Position numbers and translations under genes: made by a program
Part shown: positions 1 to 5,812 of the stretch, one piece after another
How positions within the stretch are numbered: position 1 is the stretch's first letter
Layout: the number at the start of each line of letters is the position of its first letter
Notes under the pieces: model-generated
The model's database searches: none
What the model was told of the DNA's origin: nothing
Seen by the model: the letters and a program-made list of their open reading frames with translations, nothing else
NCBI GenBank assembly: GCA_016780435.1
Contig: JADHLU010000007.1
Coordinates: 1-14,280, forward strand
Origin: Flavobacteriaceae bacterium
GTDB taxonomy: Bacteria > Bacteroidota > Bacteroidia > Flavobacteriales > Flavobacteriaceae
Direction: 5' to 3'
DNA length: 14,280 nucleotides

Positions 1-10
1 GGGGTCATTG

Positions 11-964
11 CTATTCGTTCAGGTTGATTTTTTCTGAAATGTAGTAACGGTCTTTATCGGCCTGACTTCTGACAATAAGTTCACCCAAGAAGCCGGCTAA
101 AAACAATTGAGTTCCTAAAATCATTGTACTTAAGGCCAAGTAGAATTCAGGACGCTGCGTAATTAAGCGTGCCTTAGTGTTGAAAAAAAGCTTGTCAATG
201 CCTAGATAGGTAGTAAACACAAAGCCCAGAACGAACATCAACACTCCGATGGCACCAAATAAATGCATCGGGCGCTTGCCAAAGCGACTCACAAAACTGA
301 TGGTAATTAAATCGAGTAAGCCATTCAAAAAACGCTCAGGACCAAACTTGGTCATTCCGTATTTACGTGCCTGATGCGCGACGGGTTTTTCTCCGATTTT
401 AGTGAAACCGGCACTAGCGGCTAAAACGGGAATGTACCGGTGCATTTCGCCCTTTACGTCAATGGCTTTAATCACTTCAGATCGGTACACCTTTAAGCCA
501 CAGTTAAAATCGTGAAGCTGAATGTTAGAGCTCTTACGTGCGGCCCAGTTAAACAGACGCGAAGGCAGGTTTTTGGTGAGCAGGTTGTCGTAACGCTTGC
601 GTTTCCAGCCTGAAATCAGATCGAGTTGTTCAGATTCTAGAAGCCGAATCATCTCGGGCAATTCTTCGGGGCTGTCTTGCAAATCGGCATCCATGGTGGC
701 TACTATTTTTCCCTGAGCCAGTTTGAATCCGGCATGCAGCGCTTGCGACTTTCCGAAATTCTTGGTAAAACGCAGCGCTCTAATCTGAGGGTTGCTCGCG
801 CACAGCCTTGTAAGGGTTAGCCATGAATCGTCTGTGCTTCCGTCATCGATAAAAAGCAGTTCGTATGAAATCGTATTGCGCTGCATCACGTCGGTGATCC
901 AGTCGACCAGTTCGTTTAACGAGTCGGATTCGTTAAAAAGCGGAATGACAATGGAGAGCTGCAT
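11..964 (-). CDS. Membrane-anchored family 2 glycosyltransferase (DPM1/GtrB/ArnC-like)
   Basis: A 317-residue protein that probably transfers a sugar from a nucleotide donor to a polyprenyl phosphate at the inner membrane. Visible: a GT-A domain beginning SIVIPLFNES at residues 4-13, the donor-binding IDDGS at 39-43, the metal-binding DAD at 92-94 within MDADLQDSPEE, and KYGMTKFGPERF at 201-212, which matches the conserved RxxGxSK segment of this subfamily. Two hydrophobic segments follow at about 231-253 and 275-299, the usual C-terminal anchor. The length is normal for the family. The ATG start is directly supported by the N-terminal beta strand. It lies 29 bases downstream of the DUF4199 gene on the same strand, so the two are probably one operon. 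The exact sugar and acceptor cannot be read from the sequence; dolichol/undecaprenyl-phosphate mannose or glucose synthase activity is a family-level inference. Confidence 0.93.
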   Translation of the reverse strand: MQLSIVIPLFNESDSLNELVDWITDVMQRNTISYELLFIDDGSTDDSWLTLTRLCASNPQIRALRFTKNFGKSQALHAGFKLAQGKIVATMDADLQDSPEELPEMIRLLESEQLDLISGWKRKRYDNLLTKNLPSRLFNWAARKSSNIQLHDFNCGLKVYRSEVIKAIDVKGEMHRYIPVLAASAGFTKIGEKPVAHQARKYGMTKFGPERFLNGLLDLITISFVSRFGKRPMHLFGAIGVLMFVLGFVFTTYLGIDKLFFNTKARLITQRPEFYLALSTMILGTQLFLAGFLGELIVRSQADKDRYYISEKINLNE

Positions 965-993
965 AGCAGCATCAAAAGTACGGTTTTCTGTTT

Positions 994-1509
994 CTATTCT
1001 TCGCTCTTTCTAAGTAAGGCGGCCGGTAAAAGCGAAAGGAGAAATCCAAAAATCACCGAGAACAAAAGTCCAAATGCGGCCTGAATGGCTGGAGTCTGAA
1101 ATTTCTGCATAGCCGCTAGCTGTGCGTCGATTTGCTCAATGGTCAATTCGGTATTTTCAATGAGTTGTTCGCGTTGAAAATCCATGGCCTTGGTCATGGT
1201 TTCTGGATCGATCACCCTAGTGAGAATCAGGTTGAAAAGCACTACAATGATGCCACTGATAAGGGCGATGCCTACCCCGAGTTTAACTCCTTGCCAAAAG
1301 GTCATTAACCCTGCATTAGCCGCGCGGTATTGATACATTCCTACGGCGTAAAGCGCCACAGATAGCACCACGCTCACCACGGTAACCATAGTTCCGCCTT
1401 GGTAATGCATGTCCATGGTGTATAGCATAAAAGAGAATACAACACTAAGTGCACCTAGGATAGCTCCGTAGGTAAGCATGAAAGAACGCGTAGGTAAAGA
1501 AGAGTTCAT
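994..1509 (-). CDS. DUF4199 domain membrane protein
   Basis: A 171-residue integral membrane protein of the DUF4199 family, which is common in Bacteroidota and has no established function. Hydrophobic segments lie at about 10-33, 41-60, 71-97 and 143-166. The last two flank a soluble, glutamate- and glutamine-rich loop at about 100-138 that could form a short amphipathic or coiled helix. A pattern of polar, often acidic, residues between the third and fourth helices is typical of the family. It is the first gene of the minus-strand pair with the glycosyltransferase and diverges from rpmE2. The pairing suggests an envelope or lipid-linked sugar role, for example as a membrane partner, but that is inference from neighbourhood only. 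The ATG start gives a short polar N-terminus before the first membrane helix and is the obvious choice. Confidence 0.85.
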   Translation of the reverse strand: MNSSLPTRSFMLTYGAILGALSVVFSFMLYTMDMHYQGGTMVTVVSVVLSVALYAVGMYQYRAANAGLMTFWQGVKLGVGIALISGIIVVLFNLILTRVIDPETMTKAMDFQREQLIENTELTIEQIDAQLAAMQKFQTPAIQAAFGLLFSVIFGFLLSLLPAALLRKSEE

Positions 1510-1596
1510 GATTAGAAATTTATTGGTTCATGATAAAAGTATTAAAAAAACAGCTATTGATATCGGATGGATTTTGGCGGAATATACACTGCACTA

Positions 1597-1628
1597 TTTG
1601 TGAAACTATAAACTTTGCGCTATATTTG
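1597..1628 (+). promoter_or_regulatory. Promoter of rpmE2 (Bacteroidota sigma-A type)
   Basis: TTTG at 1597-1600 and a perfect TAnnTTTG box, TATATTTG, at 1621-1628 are separated by 20 bases, matching the Bacteroidota primary sigma factor consensus (-33 TTTG, -7 TAnnTTTG). Transcription would start near 1634-1636, giving a leader of about 15 bases. The leader is A-rich and has no Shine-Dalgarno sequence, as is usual in this phylum. Confidence 0.75.
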
Positions 1629-1650
1629 CACACTTAAAAATAATAGGGTC

Positions 1651-1905
1651 ATGAAAAGCGAAATTCACCCAGAAAATTACCGATTAGTAGCATTCAAGGA
1701 TATGTCTAATGACGAGGTGTTTCTCACCAAGTCGGCAGCCGAATCAAAAGAGACAATAGAAGTTGACGGTGTGAGCTACCCCTTGATTAAAGTGGAGATC
1801 TCACGCACTTCTCACCCTTTCTACACCGGAAAATCTAAATTGGTTGATACAGCCGGTAGAATTGATAAGTTCAAAAACAAATACGCCAAGTTTACTAAAG
1901 AGTAA
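1651..1905 (+). CDS. rpmE2: 50S ribosomal protein L31 type B (bL31B)
   Basis: An 84-residue protein of the large ribosomal subunit. The N-terminus [17 protein letters not shown] and the C-terminal segment [20 protein letters not shown] are diagnostic of bL31 (the [13 protein letters not shown] core). There is no cysteine anywhere, so it is the zinc-free type B (C-minus) form. The reading frame is open further upstream to an ATG at 1615. That start is rejected because it lies upstream of the -7 promoter box and adds residues unlike any L31; the ATG at 1651 fits both the family N-terminus and the promoter. It is monocistronic: its own promoter lies directly upstream and a strong terminator follows 25 bases after the stop. 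In many bacteria the type B paralogue is induced under zinc limitation. I see no Zur-like palindrome here, and in Bacteroidota this form is often the only L31, so constitutive expression is more likely. Confidence 0.96.
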   Translation: MKSEIHPENYRLVAFKDMSNDEVFLTKSAAESKETIEVDGVSYPLIKVEISRTSHPFYTGKSKLVDTAGRIDKFKNKYAKFTKE

Positions 1906-1929
1906 GCTAGAGCGTCTTTCTAATATAAT

Positions 1930-1963
1930 AACACCCTCGAATTTTCGGGGGTGTTTTGTTTTT
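1930..1963 (+). terminator. Rho-independent terminator after rpmE2
   Basis: An 11-bp stem pairs 1930-1940 (AACACCCTCGA) with 1945-1955 (TCGGGGGTGTT), with one T-G wobble and a four-base ATTT loop. A T-rich tract follows (TTTTGTTTTT through 1963). The strong GC core and T tail make this a convincing terminator for the ribosomal protein transcript. Confidence 0.9.
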
Positions 1964-1981
1964 GATCTCATTGTACTTTTG
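1955..1981 (+). promoter_or_regulatory. Probable promoter of the glmU-like/mtaB operon
   Basis: A perfect TAnnTTTG match, TACTTTTG, lies at 1974-1981, 21 bases before the start codon of the next gene. The best upstream element is TTTG at 1955-1958, inside the T-tract of the preceding terminator, with a 15-base spacing that is shorter than the usual 17-20. The -7 box is convincing; the -33 assignment is weak. Confidence 0.5.
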
Positions 1982-2002
1982 TAGCTCCAAGCCGTAAAGT
2001 CT

Positions 2003-3166
2003 ATGCATTATATTTTAAGTGACTACGACAGATCGATTGACTTTTTTCCGTTAACGCTGAGCAGGCCAATGGCAGAGCTGCGGTTTGGGGCGTTGACGAT
2101 TGCAGAGCATTGGAAAAGGCTTATCACCGAAGGTGTTTTTCATTACGACACCTTAGCTCACTTGCACGAGAAGTACGAACATTACATCCCTCAAAAAACT
2201 CATGTGGTTATCAATGCGGCGGTGTTTCCAACTAGAGATTTAGCTCAGGCAATAACCGAATTAAAACCAGGACAGCAGCTTGTGGCTGACGGTTTAGAAA
2301 TTGCCAGAAACGTGGGTGAGCAAGCACACGAATGGAGCAGAGTGAATTTCGAAGCCCATACCGTTCATCACCTAAGTCAAGTAGCAGATTTATTTGCGTT
2401 ACTCGATAAGGTTTTGCCGCTTTCTATAGAGGAGTTGATGGGCCAGCGAAAATCAGCTGCGCTTCATCCGTCTAACACCGTGATTGGAAAGCATCCGGTT
2501 TTTCTAGAAGAAGGAGCCGAAGTATATGGTGCTATCTTAAACACCCAAAACGGGCCTATTTATATTGGTAAGAATGCCTTGGTGATGGAGGGAGCGCTGA
2601 TTAGAGGTCCCTTTGCTCTAGGCGATTCAGCCGTCGTGAAAATGGGTGCCAAGATATACGGGCCTTCAGTGGTTGGGCCTTTCTGTAAAGTGGGAGGTGA
2701 ACTGAATAACGTAAACCTGCACAGCTATTCCAACAAAGGCCATGATGGGTACTTGGGTAATGCGGTGATTGGTCAGTGGTGTAATTTAGGTGCCAATACG
2801 ACGAACTCCAATTTAAAGAACACACTTGAAGAGGTGCGCATGTATAGTTACCGAACTAGGCGTTTTGAGCCTACCGGAATGCAATTTTGTGGACTGGTTA
2901 TGGGTGATCACTCCAAAACAGCAATAGGCACGCTCTTTAATACAGGAACAGTAGTCGGCTTTAGTTCAAATGTCTTTTCGAATGGATTTCCTAGAAACTT
3001 CGTCCCTAGTTTCAAATGGGGAGGAGCGCAGGGTCTAAGCACTTATCAACTCGAGAAAGCTAAGCGCACCGCCGAAGAAATGATGAAACGCAGAGGTCTA
3101 CTGTTTGATACAAACGAAGAAGGGCTCTTCGACTTTCTATTTAAACATATAGATACATGGGAGTAG
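2003..3166 (+). CDS. GlmU-like bifunctional sugar-1-P acetyltransferase/nucleotidyltransferase family protein
   Basis: A 387-residue protein of the alternative GlmU-like family found in Bacteroidota, thought to help make UDP-N-acetylglucosamine for peptidoglycan and lipopolysaccharide. The N-terminus, with FFPLTLSRPMAELRFG at 14-29, matches the family signature (PLT.tRP.a.lR.G). The middle (about 155-330) is a left-handed beta-helix of hexapeptide repeats, recognisable from repeated small-hydrophobic/glycine pattern such as PIYIGKNALVMEGALIRGP. It is followed by NLGANTTNSNLKN and an EPTGMQFCGLVMGDHSKTAIGT segment resembling the acetyltransferase active region of GlmU. Unlike classical GlmU, the N-terminal part lacks the glycine-rich LxxGxGTRM loop of nucleotidyltransferases. 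The acetyltransferase half is therefore better supported than uridylyl transfer. The last 10 bases overlap the start of mtaB, indicating translational coupling. Confidence 0.85.
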   Translation: MHYILSDYDRSIDFFPLTLSRPMAELRFGALTIAEHWKRLITEGVFHYDTLAHLHEKYEHYIPQKTHVVINAAVFPTRDLAQAITELKPGQQLVADGLEIARNVGEQAHEWSRVNFEAHTVHHLSQVADLFALLDKVLPLSIEELMGQRKSAALHPSNTVIGKHPVFLEEGAEVYGAILNTQNGPIYIGKNALVMEGALIRGPFALGDSAVVKMGAKIYGPSVVGPFCKVGGELNNVNLHSYSNKGHDGYLGNAVIGQWCNLGANTTNSNLKNTLEEVRMYSYRTRRFEPTGMQFCGLVMGDHSKTAIGTLFNTGTVVGFSSNVFSNGFPRNFVPSFKWGGAQGLSTYQLEKAKRTAEEMMKRRGLLFDTNEEGLFDFLFKHIDTWE

Positions 3167-4503
3167 CCGTCACAGCACAGCATAGGGTTGCCTTTTACAC
3201 CTTGGGGTGTAAACTCAATTTCTCAGAAACATCAACCCTTGCGCGTTCATTAGTTCAAGAAGGATACACCAAGGTCGATTTTGAGACCGAGGCTGATGTA
3301 TACGTCATCAATACCTGTTCGGTTACCGAGAATGCTGATAAGCGCTTTAAATCAATTGCTAAGGCTGCCCATCAAACAAATCCAAATGCCTACATCATCG
3401 CAGTGGGCTGCTATGCTCAACTCAAACCCGAAGAACTCGCCGCAGTAGACGGAGTAGACATGGTTCTTGGAGCTAAAGAGAAATTTGGCTTAGCTGCCTA
3501 TTTAAAAACGCTTTTACAAGCGCCTAAATTAGATGGGGCAGGACAGGTGCATGCCTGTGAGATCGAGCAAACCGAGGTTTTTGTGAGCAGTTATGCTATT
3601 GGAGAACGCACGCGTGCCTTTTTAAAAGTTCAAGACGGTTGTGACTATACTTGTACCTATTGTACCATTCCACTTGCTCGCGGTCTTTCTCGAAGTGCAC
3701 CTTTAAATCAATTGGTAGCGCAGGCCAAAGAAATCGCCGACCAAGACATTAAAGAAATCGTGCTCACCGGAGTAAACATAGGAGACTACGGAAAAGGGGA
3801 ATACGGTAACAAGCGGCACGACCATACTTTTTTAGAACTGATTGAAGCCCTTGACCGGGTAGAGGGTATAGCGAGATTGCGCATCTCTTCTATCGAGCCT
3901 AATTTACTAAGTGATGCTATTATCGATTTCGTAGCGGCTAGCAATCATTTTGTTCCGCACTTTCACATTCCACTTCAAAGTGGCTCAGACGAACTGTTGA
4001 AGCGCATGAGAAGAAGGTACCTTAGGGTCCTCTACAAGCAGCGGGTAGAACGTATTAAATCGATCATGCCTAACGCCTGCATTGGGGTTGATGTAATTGT
4101 GGGCTTCCCCGGAGAAACCGAAGCCCACTTCTTGGAGACCTATCAGTTTTTGGTGGACTTAGACGTCTCTTATTTACACGTGTTCACCTATTCGGAGCGC
4201 GAGAACACCCTGGCTGCCGAAATGGACGGATCGGTGCCCCTATCTATCAGAAAGAAGCGGTCTAAAATGCTGCGAACCCTTTCTGCCAAGAAGAAGCGCT
4301 CTTTTTATGAAGAACAGCTGAACACCAATTATTCGGTGCTCTTTGAACACGAGATTAAAGATGGGTATGCCGAGGGTTTTACCGAGAACTACTTGCGGGT
4401 ACGCACTCCTTGGAATCCAGAATTAGCTAATAAGCTAGTAGATATGCACCTTGATCGCATTGACGAAGAAGGATTTGCTAGGGGATACTTTCTAGAGCCG
4501 TAA
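3157..4503 (+). CDS. mtaB: tRNA t6A37 methylthiotransferase MtaB
   Basis: A 448-residue radical SAM enzyme that adds a methylthio group to C2 of N6-threonylcarbamoyladenosine at position 37 of ANN-decoding tRNAs. Visible: the N-terminal methylthiotransferase domain with three cluster cysteines at C18 (YTLGCKLNFSE), C54 (INTCSVTENAD) and C85 (VGCYAQ). The radical SAM motif CxxxCxxC lies at C162, C166 and C169 in QDGCDYTCTYCTIPLARG. Further conserved elements are VLTGVNIGDYG and HFHIPLQSGSDELLKRM, plus GVDVIVGFPGETEAHF. A C-terminal TRAM-like RNA-binding region spans about 388-447. NFSE after the first cysteine and the two-cluster arrangement fit MtaB rather than MiaB or RimO. The length is typical. 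It overlaps the upstream gene by 10 bases and converges on the next gene with only 10 bases between stops. Confidence 0.96.
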   Translation: MGVAVTAQHRVAFYTLGCKLNFSETSTLARSLVQEGYTKVDFETEADVYVINTCSVTENADKRFKSIAKAAHQTNPNAYIIAVGCYAQLKPEELAAVDGVDMVLGAKEKFGLAAYLKTLLQAPKLDGAGQVHACEIEQTEVFVSSYAIGERTRAFLKVQDGCDYTCTYCTIPLARGLSRSAPLNQLVAQAKEIADQDIKEIVLTGVNIGDYGKGEYGNKRHDHTFLELIEALDRVEGIARLRISSIEPNLLSDAIIDFVAASNHFVPHFHIPLQSGSDELLKRMRRRYLRVLYKQRVERIKSIMPNACIGVDVIVGFPGETEAHFLETYQFLVDLDVSYLHVFTYSERENTLAAEMDGSVPLSIRKKRSKMLRTLSAKKKRSFYEEQLNTNYSVLFEHEIKDGYAEGFTENYLRVRTPWNPELANKLVDMHLDRIDEEGFARGYFLEP

Positions 4504-4513
4504 AAGGCTAAAC

Positions 4514-4810
4514 TTAAATGCGGATGCCAACGGGGAGCATCTCTTTGTATTGATTTCGGTGCTTGCGAAGGAATCCGGCTATCTGAGGACTAGTCGGAAC
4601 CACTCTCAGTTTTTGTTCTTGAATATGATCTAAAACAGCCCGGATAAACTCATCCTTAAACTCTTTTGAAGTGACTTGCTCAGGGATAACCAATTTCGTT
4701 AGAAATATCTTTTTCTCTTGCGCGGCGTATTCGATTTTGGCGAGGTGGCCTTCTACGCAAACCTCGTACTGTCTTAAAAATGTATTGTCTTTAAGGTCTA
4801 GGTTGCTCAT
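4514..4810 (-). CDS. Small GNAT-fold (YjdJ-type) N-acetyltransferase-like protein
   Basis: A 98-residue protein resembling the compact YjdJ-type GCN5-related acetyltransferase family. The order of elements fits: a first strand pair (YEVCVEGHLAKIEYAAQEKK, 15-34), a central strand (IFLTKLVIPEQV, 35-46), a helix (KEFKDEFIRAVLDHIQEQ), then LRVVPTSPQIAGFLRKH at 68-84. The last segment corresponds to the highly conserved 'kvvPlCPfv..yi.kh' of the family. Two differences stand out. The acetyl-CoA pyrophosphate loop (GxGxG/A) between the central strand and helix is absent, replaced by TSKEFKDE. The usual cysteine in the PxCP motif is threonine-serine here. It may therefore be a non-catalytic or altered relative. 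The closing LPVGIRI looks like a lineage-specific tail. The target is unknown. It converges with mtaB and lies 102 bases downstream of the TPR gene. Confidence 0.7.
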   Translation of the reverse strand: MSNLDLKDNTFLRQYEVCVEGHLAKIEYAAQEKKIFLTKLVIPEQVTSKEFKDEFIRAVLDHIQEQKLRVVPTSPQIAGFLRKHRNQYKEMLPVGIRI

Positions 4811-4827
4811 TGATTCACTAAAATGTT

Positions 4828-4855
4828 AAGATTTTGTAAAAATAGTAAAAATCTT
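4828..4855. repeat. AT-rich inverted repeat between the TPR and GNAT-like genes
   Basis: AAGATTTT (4828-4835) and AAAATCTT (4848-4855) form an 8-bp stem around a 12-base A-rich loop. The heptamer GTTAAGA is also directly repeated at 4825-4831 and 4856-4862, about three helical turns apart. The stem is too AT-rich to be a convincing terminator for the minus-strand TPR transcript. It could be a regulator site or mRNA leader structure for the GNAT-like gene, whose start is 18 bases away. Chance occurrence in AT-rich DNA is also possible. Confidence 0.3.
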
Positions 4856-4912
4856 GTTAAGAAAGCGGTTAATAAATACCACTATTTAACTGATAACGAG
4901 CAATTTGACTAT

Positions 4913-5428
4913 TTAGATCTTTTTTAGCTGCTGCTGCATGAGCTTGATCTGATCTAAAAGTAGATTTCCCTTGTCTAATTTTTTGGCCTCGGTAAGGAGG
5001 GTTTGCGCTTCTATCTTTCTTCTCTTCTGCATGGCGATTCCGGCCAGGCTAAGCTTGGTCATGGCCACATCGTGATCCATGCTCAATCCGAGTTTCAAGG
5101 CCGTTCTGAAGTACTTTTCTGCCTCGTTTAAATTGCGTTGAGAATAAATGATGCCAAAAAGATAGTTGTAGTAGCCTTGTTGCTTTTTAATTAAAGCGCC
5201 TTGAGGGTTTTTAATGCGAAGAAGCAAGCGTTCGGTGCCCTCAAGATCTTGTTTGCGCATTTTTAAAAACGACAAAAGAATGATCTCATTTCTAAAGTAA
5301 AGCACCATAATCAGTATGCTCAAGAGCGTGAAAAAAATACCGTTTCCGATAAAACCTTCAATGAATTGATAGATGGCATAGCCTAAAGAGACACTGCTGA
5401 GGATTATCTTTATATTCTTATGAATCAT
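4913..5428 (-). CDS. Two-TM tetratricopeptide repeat protein
   Basis: A 171-residue membrane protein with two hydrophobic segments at about 8-27 and 31-48 and a cytoplasmic or periplasmic helical domain of TPR type. Residues 83-116 (from QQGYYNYLFGIIYSQRNLNE through ALKLGL) fit the TPR consensus well, with the small and aromatic residues in the right places (Y, G, Y, A, Y/F, A). A second, weaker repeat covers about 119-152, and the segment at 50-80 may be a third helix pair. The C-terminus is strongly basic and glutamine-rich. TPR domains bind other proteins; the partner here is unknown. It diverges from rpmH with a 127-base intergenic region and precedes the GNAT-like gene on the same strand. 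Two closely spaced hydrophobic segments predict a short hairpin anchor with both termini on the same side. Confidence 0.75.
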   Translation of the reverse strand: MIHKNIKIILSSVSLGYAIYQFIEGFIGNGIFFTLLSILIMVLYFRNEIILLSFLKMRKQDLEGTERLLLRIKNPQGALIKKQQGYYNYLFGIIYSQRNLNEAEKYFRTALKLGLSMDHDVAMTKLSLAGIAMQKRRKIEAQTLLTEAKKLDKGNLLLDQIKLMQQQLKKI

Positions 5429-5480
5429 CTGTGAGTAAACTTAATCGCGCGTAAAATTACATATTTCTATGCGCATTGAC

Positions 5481-5516
5481 TTTTTGTAGTTGATTTTAAA
5501 ATAATCTCTATATTTG
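5481..5516 (+). promoter_or_regulatory. Promoter of rpmH
   Basis: A perfect TAnnTTTG box, TATATTTG, lies at 5509-5516. Upstream candidates for the -33 element are TTTTTG at 5481-5486 (22-base spacing) and TTG at 5490-5492 (16-base spacing), either side of the preferred spacing. The start of transcription would be near 5522-5524, giving a leader of roughly 33 bases. The -7 octamer is identical to that of rpmE2 (TATATTTGCAC in both), consistent with strong expression of ribosomal protein genes. Confidence 0.7.
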
Positions 5517-5555
5517 CACCCAATATTTTCTAGGCACCATTAAAGAGCAATAGCG

Positions 5556-5714
5556 ATGAAAAGAACCTATCAACCATCTAAGCGCAAAAGAAGAAATAAG
5601 CACGGTTTTCGTGAGCGTATGGCCACGGCTAATGGCCGTAAGGTTCTAGCTAGCCGTCGTGCCAAGGGCAGAAAAAAATTGACTGTATCTTCAGAACCAC
5701 GTCACAAGAAATAA
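5556..5714 (+). CDS. rpmH: 50S ribosomal protein L34 (bL34)
   Basis: A 52-residue, extremely basic protein of the large ribosomal subunit. The start [20 protein letters not shown] and the core [20 protein letters not shown] are unmistakable bL34 (MKRT.QPS..kR...HGFR.RM.t..Gr.vl..RRaKGR). It ends [11 protein letters not shown], a C-terminal extension of several residues relative to the 46-residue E. coli protein and typical of Bacteroidota. The ATG at 5556 is fixed by the invariant MKRT. It has its own promoter and a terminator 36 bases past the stop, so it appears monocistronic. In many bacteria rpmH sits beside dnaA and rnpA at the origin. Here it is beside carB instead, so this locus does not mark the replication origin. 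Confidence 0.97.
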   Translation: MKRTYQPSKRKRRNKHGFRERMATANGRKVLASRRAKGRKKLTVSSEPRHKK

Positions 5715-5735
5715 GTTGTGCACGAGACTGATGCA

Positions 5736-5766
5736 TTGAAATACTAATCAAGAGGTGTTACTTTTA
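5736..5766 (+). promoter_or_regulatory. Possible carB promoter overlapping the rpmH terminator
   Basis: TTG at 5736-5738 and TACTTTTA at 5759-5766 (one mismatch from TAnnTTTG, in the last base) are 20 bases apart. They are the best promoter candidate ahead of carB, and the -7 element sits in the terminator hairpin's arm and loop. It would give a leader of about 40 bases. No perfect TAnnTTTG exists in the 98-base gap, so this is tentative. Confidence 0.25.
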
Positions 5767-5784
5767 GGGTAACACCTTTTTTTT
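5751..5784 (+). terminator. Rho-independent terminator after rpmH
   Basis: A 9-bp perfect stem pairs AGGTGTTAC (5753-5761) with GTAACACCT (5769-5777) around a 7-base TTTTAGG loop. It is extendable by flanking A/G-T pairs and is followed by an uninterrupted T tract to 5784. It separates the rpmH transcript from carB, although readthrough could supply some carB mRNA. Confidence 0.9.
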
Positions 5785-5812
5785 GATCAAAACTTTTTGA
5801 AATCCCCCTGTT

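Noticed and set aside
1..10. A minus-strand ATG at 8-6 that could start the next gene of the glycosyltransferase operon.
   Set aside because: Only two codons are visible, so nothing supports a gene call beyond its position two bases after the glycosyltransferase stop.
1615..1650. Longer N-terminus for bL31B starting at 1615.
   Set aside because: It lies upstream of the TATATTTG promoter box and the extra residues do not resemble any L31; the family N-terminus begins at 1651.
5715..5812. Possible riboswitch or attenuator ahead of carB, such as a pyrimidine-responsive leader.
   Set aside because: The only strong structure is a simple terminator hairpin that fits the end of rpmH. I see no antiterminator alternative, no leader peptide and no known riboswitch core.
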